From NCBI RefSeq assembly GCF_004348685.1, contig NZ_SMKO01000051.1:1-51593 (forward strand): DNA of 51,593 nucleotides, read 5' to 3'. Made by a program: the position numbers and the translations under genes. This DNA comes from Nonomuraea deserti (GTDB lineage: Bacteria; Actinomycetota; Actinomycetes; Streptosporangiales; Streptosporangiaceae). Below the pieces are notes generated by a model. It searched no databases, had not been told where the DNA came from, and saw only the letters and a list, made by a program, of their open reading frames with translations. Below are positions 16,330 to 24,267 of the stretch, one piece after another. Each line of letters opens with the position of its first letter. Within the stretch, counting starts at the first letter, position 1.

Positions 16330-17997
16330 TCAGCCGGCCCGGGGAGGCTCGATGGCGAGGGCGTGCATGAAGACGTTGCGCGGGTCCCACCGGGCCTTCG
16401 CCCGCTGCAGGCGCGGGTAGTTGTCCTTGTAGTAGAGCGTGTGCGCGGACACACCCGACGTGTTCCACTTCGGGTCGGCCAGGTCGGCGTCGGCGTAGTT
16501 GATGTAGGAGCCGTCGTCGACCTCGCCGGGCACCGGCACGCCGCCGGTGCCGGCGTACACGTCGCGGTAGAAGCCGCGTACCCAGGCGAGGTTGGCCGCG
16601 TCGTCCTTCTCCTCGCCCCAGATCGTCTGGTAGACCGCCTTCATGATCACGTCCCGCTGGGCGACCGCCGTGGCCCCTGGCGCCACCGCGCCGACCTGGC
16701 CGCCGTAGCCGATGAGCAGCATGCCGGACTCCGGCCCGCCGGTGGAGTTCGTCAGGTTGCGGTAGACGGCCGCGAGCTGGGTCTCGGTGAAGGAGCGTCG
16801 CAGGTAGCCGGCCTTGATCTTGTACCGGCGAGTGAGCACGTCGCCGGCCTCGCCGGTGCCCGGCCAGGTCATCGCGTGCAACCACGGCACCGTCCGCCGG
16901 ATGTCGAGCACCGGGGTCAGGTCGACTCCGGCGGTCACCGCCGACACGAAGTCGGTCACCATCGTGTCGGCTCTGGGGAAGTCCGCGTCGATCTGGGCGA
17001 CCAGCATGACGGTTCCGCCTGCGCGGTGCGACGGCTGGAGGATCCCGTACAACCCGGTGTACGGGGAGCCGGGCGCGCTGTTGCGCTCATGCCAGGTCCC
17101 GAAGTTGCGGAGCAGCCCGGTGAGCGCCCGTTCGGTCATGTGCTCCCACGACCAGAAGGTCGCGTGCTGCGACATCCGCTGCGGCGACGCCGGCAGCAGC
17201 CTGGCCGGGTCGGTGCCGGTGGCTCCGGACGAGCGCAGCCAGTAGCGGGTGACCACGCCGAAGTTGCCGCCGCCACCACCGGTGTGCGCCCACCACAGGT
17301 CGCGGTTCGGGTCGTCCGGCTCGCGGGTGGCCACCACCGCGCGGGCGCTGCCGTCACGGCCGACCACCACGACCTCCACGCCGTACAGGTGATCCACCAC
17401 CGAGCCGTACCGCCGGGACAGGGCGCCGTACCCGCCGCCTGCGAAGTGCCCACCGGCGCCCACTCCCGGGCAACTGCCCGCGGGGATCGTCACGCCCCAG
17501 CCCTTGAACAGCGTCCGGTACACCTGCCCGAGCGTCGCTCCGGGTTGTACGGCGAACGCCCGCCGCCCGGCGTCATAGGCGACCTCGTCCATCGGGGAGA
17601 GGTCCAGCAGCACGCGTACCGCCGGGTCGGCGGTGAGGTTCTCGAAGCAGTGTCCGCCACTGCGTACCGCGACCCGCCTGCCGGACCGCACCGCGTCCGA
17701 CACGGCGCGCACCACCTGGTCGGTCGACCCGACCACGCGGATCTCGTCCGGCCGGCCCGCGAACCTGAAGTTGTTGCCCCGCAACAGGGCGTCGTAACGG
17801 GCGTCACCAGGACGTACCGTCACCGCCTCGAACGCCGCCGCGTCCGATTCCGCCGACGCGGCATCGGCACCCCACGTGCCGGCCGCCCCGGCGACCGCCC
17901 CCGTGACCGCTCCGGCACCCGCACCGGCGAGCAGCCCACGACGGCTCAAAGCCATGCGGCCGGGCGGGCTCGGGCTCCCACCGCTCACTTCCGACAT
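16330..17997 (-). CDS. Tat-exported FAD-dependent oxidase, BBE family
   Basis: A 555-aa berberine-bridge-enzyme-like flavoprotein. A twin-arginine signal (SRRGLLAG, Arg19-Arg20) precedes the FAD_binding_4 domain. His116 (RSGGHCF) and Cys176 (AGSCPGVGAGGHFAGGGYG) are the two residues that covalently hold FAD in this family, so bicovalent flavinylation is expected. The C-terminal BBE domain has the NYADADL element. Family members oxidise sugars, alkaloids or polyketide tailoring intermediates and produce hydrogen peroxide. The ATG at 17997 has GGAAGGAGCG upstream. The kinase gene begins 70 bp downstream on the same strand, but a functional link is not established. Confidence 0.9.
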   Translation of the reverse strand: MSEVSGGSPSPPGRMALSRRGLLAGAGAGAVTGAVAGAAGTWGADAASAESDAAAFEAVTVRPGDARYDALLRGNNFRFAGRPDEIRVVGSTDQVVRAVSDAVRSGRRVAVRSGGHCFENLTADPAVRVLLDLSPMDEVAYDAGRRAFAVQPGATLGQVYRTLFKGWGVTIPAGSCPGVGAGGHFAGGGYGALSRRYGSVVDHLYGVEVVVVGRDGSARAVVATREPDDPNRDLWWAHTGGGGGNFGVVTRYWLRSSGATGTDPARLLPASPQRMSQHATFWSWEHMTERALTGLLRNFGTWHERNSAPGSPYTGLYGILQPSHRAGGTVMLVAQIDADFPRADTMVTDFVSAVTAGVDLTPVLDIRRTVPWLHAMTWPGTGEAGDVLTRRYKIKAGYLRRSFTETQLAAVYRNLTNSTGGPESGMLLIGYGGQVGAVAPGATAVAQRDVIMKAVYQTIWGEEKDDAANLAWVRGFYRDVYAGTGGVPVPGEVDDGSYINYADADLADPKWNTSGVSAHTLYYKDNYPRLQRAKARWDPRNVFMHALAIEPPRAG

Positions 17998-18094
17998 GTG
18001 TCTCGCTCCTTCCGACTGGAGGTCGTCAGCCTCCCAATCCGGCAGCGAGGCGCACATCAACCCATGCCATGAACCGGCGGCTGAACCCTCCACC

Positions 18095-18215
18095 CCGCCG
18101 AACGGCTGACCCGCCCCACCGAACGGCTGACCGGCGGAGGACGGCTCCGGCCACCCGGGGGTTGGCGCGGCCGGAGGCCGGTGCGGCCGGTGCGGCGGTG
18201 CGGCCGGTGCGGCCG
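18095..18215. repeat. Short direct repeats in a 388-bp gene-poor gap
   Basis: Two copies of CACCGAACGGCTGACC-like sequence (from about 18096 and 18117, period 21-22) are followed by a GGCCGGTGC-type 9-bp tandem run (18176-18215). They fill the gap upstream of the BBE gene, next to a methyltransferase relic. No promoter is obvious. Confidence 0.55.
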
Positions 18216-18223
18216 GAACTCGG

Positions 18224-18331
18224 CTAGCCGGAGAGCACCGCATAATCGAGTGGCGTCTGCGCGAGCGCTTCCCGGGCGAAATCGGCGTAAGGGACGACCG
18301 CGTCGTAGGCCCGCGAGGTGGAAGAAGGGAT
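18224..18331 (-). pseudogene. Relic of a SAM-dependent methyltransferase N-terminus
   Basis: On the minus strand, 35 codons read SSTSRAYDAVVPYADF then AREALAQTPLDYAVLSG before a TAG. This matches the usual opening of small class-I SAM methyltransferases (YDAVA..YAD.FR..L...PLDRA.LA.FAEL). The place where a start Met is expected is ATC, and just after the TAG the bases resume as GCCGAGTTC (AEF) if one base is restored, after which the sequence dissolves into tandem repeats. It appears to be the decayed 5' end of a gene. Recognition is by motif only. Confidence 0.4.
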
Positions 18332-18385
18332 CCGGCCGTGACCCGCCGCCACCGGCGGGGAGGGCTCGGGAGAAGGGGAACCGTT

Positions 18386-19063
18386 GTGGGACATGTGCTG
18401 GTGACCGGGGCCACCGGGGGGATCGGCAGGGCGGTGGTCGGCGCGCTGGCGGAGGCGGGGCATCGGGTGACCGCCGTGGGGCGCGGCGTCGGGCGGCTGG
18501 CTGTCCCAGGGGTCGAGGCGGACCTGGCCGAACCCGGCACGCTGGCCGCCGCCTTGGCCGCGCTGGAGGATGCGGGAGAGCTGGATGACGTGCAGGCGCT
18601 GGTGCACTGCGCGGGGATCTCCCCCGTCGAGGCCGTCGCGGATGCCGGCCCGGACACCTGGCGGCGCACGCTGGCGGTGAACGTGGCCTCGGCCGCCGAG
18701 CTGGTACGCCGGACGTTGCCCGCCTTGCGCCGGTCCCAGGGCCATGTGGTCTTCGTCAACGCCTCGCCCGGGATGACCGGCGTTCCCCGGTGGTCGGCGT
18801 TCGTCGGCAGCAAGGCGGCGCTGCGGGAGCTGGCGGATTCGCTGCGCGAGGAGGAGGCCGCCCATGGGGTACGCGTCACCACGGTCTATCCCGCGGCGAC
18901 GGCGACCGACCTGCTGGGGGAGGTCAGGCGGGCCTTCGGGCGCGCGTACGACCCGGCGTCGTGCATCCGGCCGCAGACGCTGGCGGCGATGATCGTCTGG
19001 GTGCTGAGCGCGCCGGCGGACGCCTACCCCAGCGAGCTGTCCGTACTGCCGTCGCCGCGTTGA
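18386..19063 (+). CDS. Short-chain dehydrogenase-like protein with altered catalytic residues
   Basis: A 225-aa Rossmann-fold SDR. The NAD(P) motif TGATGGIG is near residue 8 and the HCAG and NVAS elements are in place. Where classical SDRs have a Ser and a YxxxK motif, this one reads VNASPGM and AFVGSK, so the catalytic Tyr is Phe and the Ser appears to be Ala or shifted by one. The Lys is retained. The GTG at 18386 is preferred because AGAAGGGGAA lies 5 bases upstream and the Rossmann strand starts at once; an upstream in-frame ATG gives a basic tail without homology. It may bind nucleotide without oxidoreductase activity. A strong hairpin follows. Confidence 0.85.
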   Translation: MGHVLVTGATGGIGRAVVGALAEAGHRVTAVGRGVGRLAVPGVEADLAEPGTLAAALAALEDAGELDDVQALVHCAGISPVEAVADAGPDTWRRTLAVNVASAAELVRRTLPALRRSQGHVVFVNASPGMTGVPRWSAFVGSKAALRELADSLREEEAAHGVRVTTVYPAATATDLLGEVRRAFGRAYDPASCIRPQTLAAMIVWVLSAPADAYPSELSVLPSPR

Positions 19064-19115
19064 GCTGCGCCGGTCCCTTCGGGTTCACGGGCCGTGGACG
19101 GCGCGATGCGACAGC

Positions 19116-19153
19116 GAAGCATCCGACCGAAACGGTTCTCGGCCGGATGCTTC
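19116..19153 (+). terminator. Hairpin terminator after the SDR gene
   Basis: GAAGCATCCG (19116-19125) pairs with CGGATGCTTC (19144-19153). After one mismatch, four more pairs close an 8-nt loop. The hairpin sits 53 bases after the SDR stop and ends in TTCTGAGGTC rather than a T run. Confidence 0.65.
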
Positions 19154-19170
19154 TGAGGTCGGCGGTCAGC

Positions 19171-19281
19171 TCACCGGCGACGCCGACGGCGGCGGCGCGC
19201 ACTAGCGCCGGAGCCGTCCGGATATAGATCCGGATTAGGCACTGGTGGACGGGCGATGCCGATGTAGTGCAGAAGAGACAT
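19171..19281 (-). CDS. Possible 36-aa small protein, unknown
   Basis: An ATG at 19281 directly follows a near-perfect Shine-Dalgarno (GGAGGACACC). It encodes MSLLHYIGIARPPVP followed by an acidic stretch and a C-terminal run of arginines, ending at TGA 19171. I do not recognise it. It lies in a 452-bp gap and covers a perfect 7+7 inverted repeat. It could be a regulatory leader peptide, a small secreted-peptide precursor, or chance; the strong ribosome site is the only support. Confidence 0.3.
   Translation of the reverse strand: MSLLHYIGIARPPVPNPDLYPDGSGASARRRRRRRR
19217..19234. promoter_or_regulatory. TCCGGAT-N4-ATCCGGA palindrome
   Basis: A perfect inverted repeat with 7-bp arms around ATAG, in the middle of the gap between the SDR and phosphodiesterase genes. 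The size and symmetry suit a TetR-like operator or part of a processing hairpin. No regulator gene adjoins it. Confidence 0.4.
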
Positions 19282-19361
19282 GGTGTCCTCCGTGGTGCTC
19301 GTGCCGTTCACGGGACGGTGGTGTGCCCGCTCCCAGCGACAACACCCCACGTGTCCCGGGT

Positions 19362-19377
19362 CTGCCCGTTCGGGCAG
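19362..19377. other. Short stable hairpin CTGCCCG-TT-CGGGCAG
   Basis: A perfect 7-bp stem with a 2-nt loop lies between the small ORF and the phosphodiesterase gene; GGTTTTTA follows about 11 bases downstream. It may be a weak terminator or a leader structure for the phosphodiesterase mRNA. The rest of this gap shows no gene that I can support. Confidence 0.35.
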
Positions 19378-19515
19378 CTTCTGACCTGGTTTTTACCCCC
19401 GACCTGGGCACGGACGCCGCCACGCCTCCCACCCTTGATCGGCTGGGGCTCCGCGCATACTCTGCCCGTGCGGATCATCCTTGCCCGGCCCCCCACGGAC
19501 GGAGTCGCGATACTC

Positions 19516-20319
19516 ATGCTGCTCAGGACGAAGGCTGCGTTCGTGACCTCGCTGGCCGCAATCGCGATGACGGTCACGCCGCCCGTGGCGCACTCCCAGG
19601 CGAGGGCGGGCCGCGTGGCCTCCTGCCCGCTCGTCTTCGGGCACGGCGGCTACCCTTCAGGGCCGAACCCCTGGGAACGCGACCAGATCCGCCAGCCCAA
19701 CAACGTCCGCGCCGTGAACGACCAGAAAGCCAGGGGCGCCGACGGGGTGGAAGGCGACGTCCAGCTCACCCGGCACGGCACCAAGGCCGTCATGTGGCAC
19801 AACACCACCACCAACGGGCTGACGGGCACCAGGAAGAACATCACCGACATCTGGTGGACGGCAGGAAGCGACAACCTGCGCGACCGCCGCATCGCACGCG
19901 GCCCGTACGCGGGAGAGCAGGTCTACACGCTGCGGCAATGGCTCGACCACGTGCGCTCAACCGGCCTGATCGCTCTGCTGGAGGTCAAGACCGAGGCCAG
20001 AGCCGTCCTGTCCGACCCCGTCTACGCGGCGGCCGCCTGGAAGGAGATCTCCGACCCGATCAAGGAACGCCAGGCCTCTCAACGCATCCTGGTCTACTCC
20101 CTTGACTCCTGGATCCAGGCCGAGCTCGCCAAGCGCCACCCCGGCCTCCTCAAGGGCTCCGAGGCCCGCTGGACCGACGGCGTGAGCTGGGAGGAGCCGA
20201 CACCCGCCTGGAGCGGCAACGTGAGCCGCTGGCAGGAGGTGCTGGCCCAGGCGCCGGAGAGTGTGATGACGAACTTCACGAGGGAATATCGCACCTGGCT
20301 CACCGGCGCCTGCGGGTAG
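19516..20319 (+). CDS. Secreted glycerophosphodiester phosphodiesterase-like protein
   Basis: A 267-aa secreted protein with a signal peptide (MLLRTKAAFVTSLAAIAMTV...AHSQA). The mature N-terminus has HGGYP, followed by EGDVQLTRHG (the E-x-D metal site) and WHNTTT, the order seen in GDPD-family TIM barrels that cleave glycerophosphodiesters. Later conserved strands (LLEVKTE, ILVYSLDSW) are also present. The ATG at 19516 is chosen from the signal peptide; its ribosome site (GGAG, 12 bases upstream) is weak, and an in-frame GTG at 19468 is possible. Some secreted members are toxins or have other phosphodiester substrates, so lipid headgroup scavenging is only the default guess. Confidence 0.82.
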   Translation: MLLRTKAAFVTSLAAIAMTVTPPVAHSQARAGRVASCPLVFGHGGYPSGPNPWERDQIRQPNNVRAVNDQKARGADGVEGDVQLTRHGTKAVMWHNTTTNGLTGTRKNITDIWWTAGSDNLRDRRIARGPYAGEQVYTLRQWLDHVRSTGLIALLEVKTEARAVLSDPVYAAAAWKEISDPIKERQASQRILVYSLDSWIQAELAKRHPGLLKGSEARWTDGVSWEEPTPAWSGNVSRWQEVLAQAPESVMTNFTREYRTWLTGACG

Positions 20320-20376
20320 ACCGGCCGCCCTCGGGTCCGGTGGTCGCGCCCGCATCTCTCAGTCGTAGAGTCGAAC

Positions 20377-20516
20377 TCCATCCCGGCCGGCGGGGCGGGG
20401 CAGTCGCCCCACACGATCGATCCGGCCCTGTCGGGCGGCCCGTCGGCCGCGGCGGCCGGTGTGTACGCGAGCGGGAGCGCCGCCGTCGCGGACGCCCGTA
20501 CCTGTCGTTTGATCAT
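20377..20516 (-). pseudogene. Relic of a secreted tripeptidyl-aminopeptidase-type alpha/beta hydrolase
   Basis: From an ATG at 20516 the minus strand reads MIKRQVRASATAALPLAYTP (a signal peptide), then GSIVWGDCPAPPAGMEF, which matches the conserved start of secreted S33 peptidases (IxWGxCP...PAGxECATLxVPLDW). Homology stops after PAGME and the frame then continues only as an antisense shadow of the phosphodiesterase. The rest of a roughly 500-aa enzyme is missing, so this is a truncated remnant. Confidence 0.45.
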
Positions 20517-20576
20517 GAGATGACGGTATGTGGGCGGCAGGGCTACGGATCGATGGTGCTCGCAGGTGGATTCGAT

Positions 20577-20594
20577 GGTGGTACAGGCACCACC
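20577..20594. terminator. Weak hairpin downstream of the GlxA-type gene
   Basis: GGTGGT (20577-20582) pairs with ACCACC (20589-20594) over a 6-nt loop, about 46 bases past the stop of the AraC-type regulator. It is the only candidate terminator in the 320-bp gap 20320-20639, which otherwise holds the peptidase relic. Confidence 0.3.
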
Positions 20595-20639
20595 TCGGGC
20601 CCTGTCGCCGGCGGCGCCCGGCCTGTCGTGTCCCGCCCG

Positions 20640-21590
20640 TCACATGGTGTTCGTGCGGAAGGAGGAACGGTAGGACTGGGGGGTGACGCCGACGACGCGC
20701 CTGAACCTCTCCCTGAAGGCGGTGGCCGATCCGAACCCGGCCTGCGCGGCGATGCGCTCCACGCCGTGGTCGGTGGTCTCCAGCAGGAACTGGGCCCGGC
20801 GCACCCGGGCTCGCAGCAGCCACTGCAGCGGGGTTGTGCCGGTCTGCTCGCGGAAGCGGCGGCTGAAGGTGCGCTCGCTGAGCCCGCTGCGCGCCGCCAG
20901 CCGCGCGAGGGTGATCTCCTGGGCGAGGTTGTCCTCGATCCACGACAGCACGGGCTCCAGCAGCGAGCCCCTGGGCACCGGCGGCTGGGCGTGCACGATG
21001 AACTGCGCCTGCCCGCCCTCTCGTTCCAGGGGCACGACCGCCAGCCGGGCCGAGTCGGCGGCGACCGCGGAGCCGAGGTCGCGGCGGATGATGTGCAGGC
21101 ACAGGTCCATGCCGGCCGCGGCGCCCGCCGAGGTCAGGATCTGGCCGTTGTCGACGTACAGCACGTCCGGCCGCACATCGACCCGCGGGAACGACTCGGC
21201 CAGCCGCCGCGCCGCGACCCAGTGGGTCGTCGCGCTCAGCCCGTCGAGCAGCCCCGCCGCGGCGAGGACGAACGCCCCCGCGCAGATGGATGCGACCCGG
21301 GTGCCGGCCGCGACCGCCGCGCGCAGGGCGTCGAGCACCTCCGGGCCCGGCGGGGAGGCGTGTTCGGAGCAGCCCGGCACGACGATGGTGTCCGCCTCCG
21401 CCAGCGCTTCGAGGCCGTGCGGGGCGACGAGCGTGAACGCGCCGCTGTCCACCTGCGGCGTCGGCGCGCAGACCAGGACGCGGTACGGGCGGCGCCCGTC
21501 GGCCAGCCGGGCACGCCCGAACACCTCGATCGGGGTAGCCAGATCGGCCGCCACCACCTGGTCCAGGGCCAGGACCGCCACCGTGTGCAT
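20640..21590 (-). CDS. GlxA-family AraC-type transcriptional regulator
   Basis: A 316-aa regulator with an N-terminal DJ-1/PfpI-like domain (about 1-180; SICAGAFVLAAAGLLDG around the nucleophile-elbow position, TTHW, GAAAGMDLCLHII) and a C-terminal AraC/XylS domain with two helix-turn-helix units (ITLARLAARSGLSERTFSRRFREQTG and VERIAAQAGFGSATAFRERFRRVVGVTPQSYR). Such proteins regulate catabolic or stress genes in response to unknown small molecules. There is no evident Shine-Dalgarno at the ATG, so the transcript may be leaderless. It is divergent from the DUF6010 gene with about 230 bp between, and may control it. Confidence 0.92.
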   Translation of the reverse strand: MHTVAVLALDQVVAADLATPIEVFGRARLADGRRPYRVLVCAPTPQVDSGAFTLVAPHGLEALAEADTIVVPGCSEHASPPGPEVLDALRAAVAAGTRVASICAGAFVLAAAGLLDGLSATTHWVAARRLAESFPRVDVRPDVLYVDNGQILTSAGAAAGMDLCLHIIRRDLGSAVAADSARLAVVPLEREGGQAQFIVHAQPPVPRGSLLEPVLSWIEDNLAQEITLARLAARSGLSERTFSRRFREQTGTTPLQWLLRARVRRAQFLLETTDHGVERIAAQAGFGSATAFRERFRRVVGVTPQSYRSSFRTNTM

Positions 21591-21819
21591 GGGGACACGG
21601 TAGACGAGAACTCGCCACCGGCGCCTGCGCTGGTCGATGCGCCGGCGGCGGGTGGCGCACCCGATGGAGGCGCGTGGCGGGAATCCGTTGGAAGTTGTCG
21701 ATCCAGCCCATGGGGCCGCGTGAAGGGGCCGGTCTAGCCTGGGCGCTGCGAAAGTGCCGCGTACTCGAGAAGGAGCGGCGACCTCCCACCACCGTGCCCA
21801 GAACGGATCACTTCACCTC

Positions 21820-22254
21820 ATGTCCATCGTCATGCCGATCCTGATCGGCCTGGTAGCCGTCTCCCTCATTTCCCTGATCCCGGAGCCGCACCGGCGTCCC
21901 GTCAACGCCGTGGTGGTCGCGGGCGCCGGAGCCGCCTATCTCGGCGGCGGCGGGCTCGGCTACTGGGAGTTCGTGCTGCCGGTCGTCATGTGCTACGTCG
22001 CCTACCGGGGGCTGGAGAGCTGGACGTTCATCGGCATCGGCTGGCTGCTCCACACGGCCTGGGACGTACTGCACCATCTGCAGGGCAGCCCTCTCCTGCC
22101 CTTCGCCGAGGACTCCTCCTTCGGCTGCGCGATCTGCGATCCGGTGATAGCGCTGTGGTGCTTCGCGGGCGGCCCCTCGGTCTTCGGCTGGCTGCGCGCC
22201 CGCCTGACCCGCGGGCCGGCCGCGCGGTCGACGCCGGCCGCACGGGGATCATGA
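21820..22254 (+). CDS. DUF6010 membrane protein
   Basis: A 144-aa integral membrane protein with about four hydrophobic segments and the conserved pieces of DUF6010: SLIPEPHRRPVNAVVVAGAGAAYL, WLLHTAWDVLHH and GCAICDPVIALWCF. The His-rich and Cys-containing motif suggests a metal site, but function is unknown. I chose the ATG at 21820 because it begins the conserved domain; the upstream in-frame GTG at 21754 adds 22 non-conserved residues, and neither has a good Shine-Dalgarno. The stop abuts the stop of the convergent MFS gene. Confidence 0.82.
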   Translation: MSIVMPILIGLVAVSLISLIPEPHRRPVNAVVVAGAGAAYLGGGGLGYWEFVLPVVMCYVAYRGLESWTFIGIGWLLHTAWDVLHHLQGSPLLPFAEDSSFGCAICDPVIALWCFAGGPSVFGWLRARLTRGPAARSTPAARGS

Positions 22255-23705
22255 CGGCGCCTGTACGCCGGGCGTGCGCGTCACCAGGCGCTCCGGACCG
22301 GCACCCGGACGGGAGGACCGGCGCCGGGGCAGGAACGCGGAGATGGTCATCCCGGCCACCCCGGCGGCCATCGAGATGATCAGCGCGTAGCGAAGGCCGT
22401 CCAGGGAGGGCAGCGTGGCGGCGCCCAGCTGCACGGTGTGCGCGGCCAGCACGGTGCTGATCACCGCGCTGGCCGTGGCGGTGCCGATGGAGCGCATCAG
22501 CGAGTTGAAGCCGTTGGCCGCGGCCGTCTCCGAGACGGGGACCGAGCTCATGATCGAGGCGGGCATCGCGGCGTAGCCGAGGCCTGCCCCGGCCGAGACG
22601 ACGGTCGCGGCCAGCGCGACGTGCCAGACCTCCGTCATCACCGCCAGCGCGCCGGCGTAGCCCGCGACGGCGAGCAGGGCGCCGAGCATGAGGGTCACCT
22701 TGGGGCCGTAGGCGCCGGTGACGCGGGCCGAGACGGGCGAGAGCACGATCATCATGCCGCCGCCGACCGCCATGCACAGCCCGGCCTCGAACAGGGAGAG
22801 CCCGAGCCCGTAACCGGAGGCGGGCGAGGTCTGGAGCACCTGGGGGAAGACCAGCTGGGTGCCGAACATGGCGAATCCGAAGGCGATGGACGCCAGGTTG
22901 GTGAGCAGCACCTGCCGCCGGGTGGTCGTCCGCAGGTCGACCAGGGGGTTGGCGACCCGCAGCTCCACGAACGCCCAGACGGCGAAGATGACGGCCGCCG
23001 CGGCGAACAGCCCCAGGGTCAGCGGGCTCGTCCAGCCCCAGCCGCCGCCCTTGCTGATGGGCAGCAGGAAGCACACCAGACCGGCCGTCAGGCCCGCCAC
23101 ACCGGGGAAGTCGAAGCGTCCCCCCGCGCGCAGCGACGAGTCGGGGACGACTGTGAGGGTCAGGACCAGCCCCGTCGCGCCCATCGCCGCGGCCACCAGG
23201 AAGAGCATGTGCCAGCGGCGTACTGCGCGACGACGGCGCCCAGCGGGAGCCCGATCGCGCCGCCCGCGCCCAGCGTCGCGCTCATCAGGGCCATGGCCGA
23301 GCCCAGCCGCCCGGCCGGCAGCAGGTCACGCATGATGCTGATGCCGAGCGGGATCACTCCGACCGCGCAGCCCTGCAGCGTACGGCCGAGCACCACGAGG
23401 GGCAGCGCGCTGGTGAAGACGCAGATCGCCGATCCGATGACCATCAGGGCGAGGCTGATCACCATCATGCGGCGCTTGCCGTACATGTCTCCCAGACGCC
23501 CGCTCACCGGCGTGAACACCGCCGAGGACAGCAGCGTGGACGTGATGGCCCAGGACGCGTCCTCCGCCGAGGCCGACAGCAGCCGCGGCAGGTCGGGGAT
23601 GATGGGCACCATCAGGGTGAACATCATCGACACGACCATGCCGCTGAAGGCCAGGGCGGCGGTGACGAGCCCGCTCGATCTGGTGGGGATGGGGGGAGGC
23701 GCCAC
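22249..23705 (-). pseudogene. MFS drug exporter (DHA2/EmrB type), broken by a frameshift
   Basis: Two adjacent frames together form one 14-helix major facilitator of the EmrB/QacA type. The first part starts at a GTG (23705, GGAG upstream) and carries SGRLGDMYGKRRMM and LGRTLQGCAVGVIPLGISI; it is intact to GAVVAQYA near 23215. There the frame slips and homology resumes as WHMLFLVAAAMGATGLVL through to the stop at 22249. The slip is what a 1-nt deletion at about 23210-23215 would cause. Either the exporter is inactive or the base call is wrong. Unbroken, the protein would be about 485 aa and export hydrophobic toxins. Confidence 0.85.
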
Positions 23706-23830
23706 CGGGCTCCGTTCGGTCGGGGACGGGACAGCACAAGGCTGTCAGAGACCCCGAAAGGGATACCCATCCCCCGCCCGCGACAGACCTCGGCCCGCTC
23801 ACCCGTCCGTCCGGCCAGGAGGCCGCCTGG

Positions 23831-23888
23831 TCACGGTCGTTCGCGGTCGTTCTCGCGGCCCGTTCACGGTCGTTCGCGGTCGTTCTCG
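23831..23888. repeat. 33-bp duplication covering the stop codon of the DUF3040 gene
   Basis: The 25-base stretch starting TCACGGTCGTTCGCGG occurs at 23831-23855 and again at 23864-23888. The second copy encodes the last residues (NDRERP) and stop of the DUF3040 protein; the first lies just downstream as a spare copy. Confidence 0.85.
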
Positions 23889-24154
23889 TCGCGCTGCGCG
23901 CGTGCGTGCCAGACCCACACGGTCAGCGCGGCGAACAGCAGGGCGAGGAACGGCGATCCGGCCAGCAGCAGGATCACCCCGAATCCCGAGCTGACGACGA
24001 GCATGGCGGTGTACGCCCGTCTGGACAGGTCCGGGGCCGCTGCCCCGCGTAGTCGGCGCGTGCCGGTGCCGAAGGACTTCGCGAAGTCGGGGTCGTCGAC
24101 CCGCAGCCGGCGCTGGATCTCGCGCAACGCTTCACGTTCGTGGTCGTCGAGCAC
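23864..24154 (-). CDS. DUF3040 small membrane protein
   Basis: A 96-aa protein of the actinobacterial DUF3040 family. The N-terminal amphipathic part LDDHEREALREIQRRLRVDDPDFA is the family hallmark, followed by two transmembrane helices (about 47-83) and a charged tail. The GTG at 24154 has GGAGGTGTG upstream. Function is unknown; it is divergent from the MarR gene and shares its regulatory region with a TATCGT palindrome, so it may be controlled by that MarR protein. Confidence 0.88.
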   Translation of the reverse strand: MLDDHEREALREIQRRLRVDDPDFAKSFGTGTRRLRGAAAPDLSRRAYTAMLVVSSGFGVILLLAGSPFLALLFAALTVWVWHARAQRDENDRERP

Positions 24155-24205
24155 GACACACCTCCGGGGGCCCAGGTGCGATTCGTCACCCTTCTGGACG
24201 ATTTC

Positions 24206-24220
24206 TATCGTAACACGATA
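24206..24220. promoter_or_regulatory. MarR-type operator TATCGT-AAC-ACGATA
   Basis: A perfect 6-bp inverted repeat around AAC, immediately upstream of a TATAAA-like -10 for the marR-type gene and 52 bases from the divergent DUF3040 start. MarR proteins usually autoregulate through such sites. Confidence 0.6.
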
Positions 24221-24267
24221 TAAACTGGAGTCTACGGGTACGTTTGCACAGGAGGTCGGCGGGGGCG

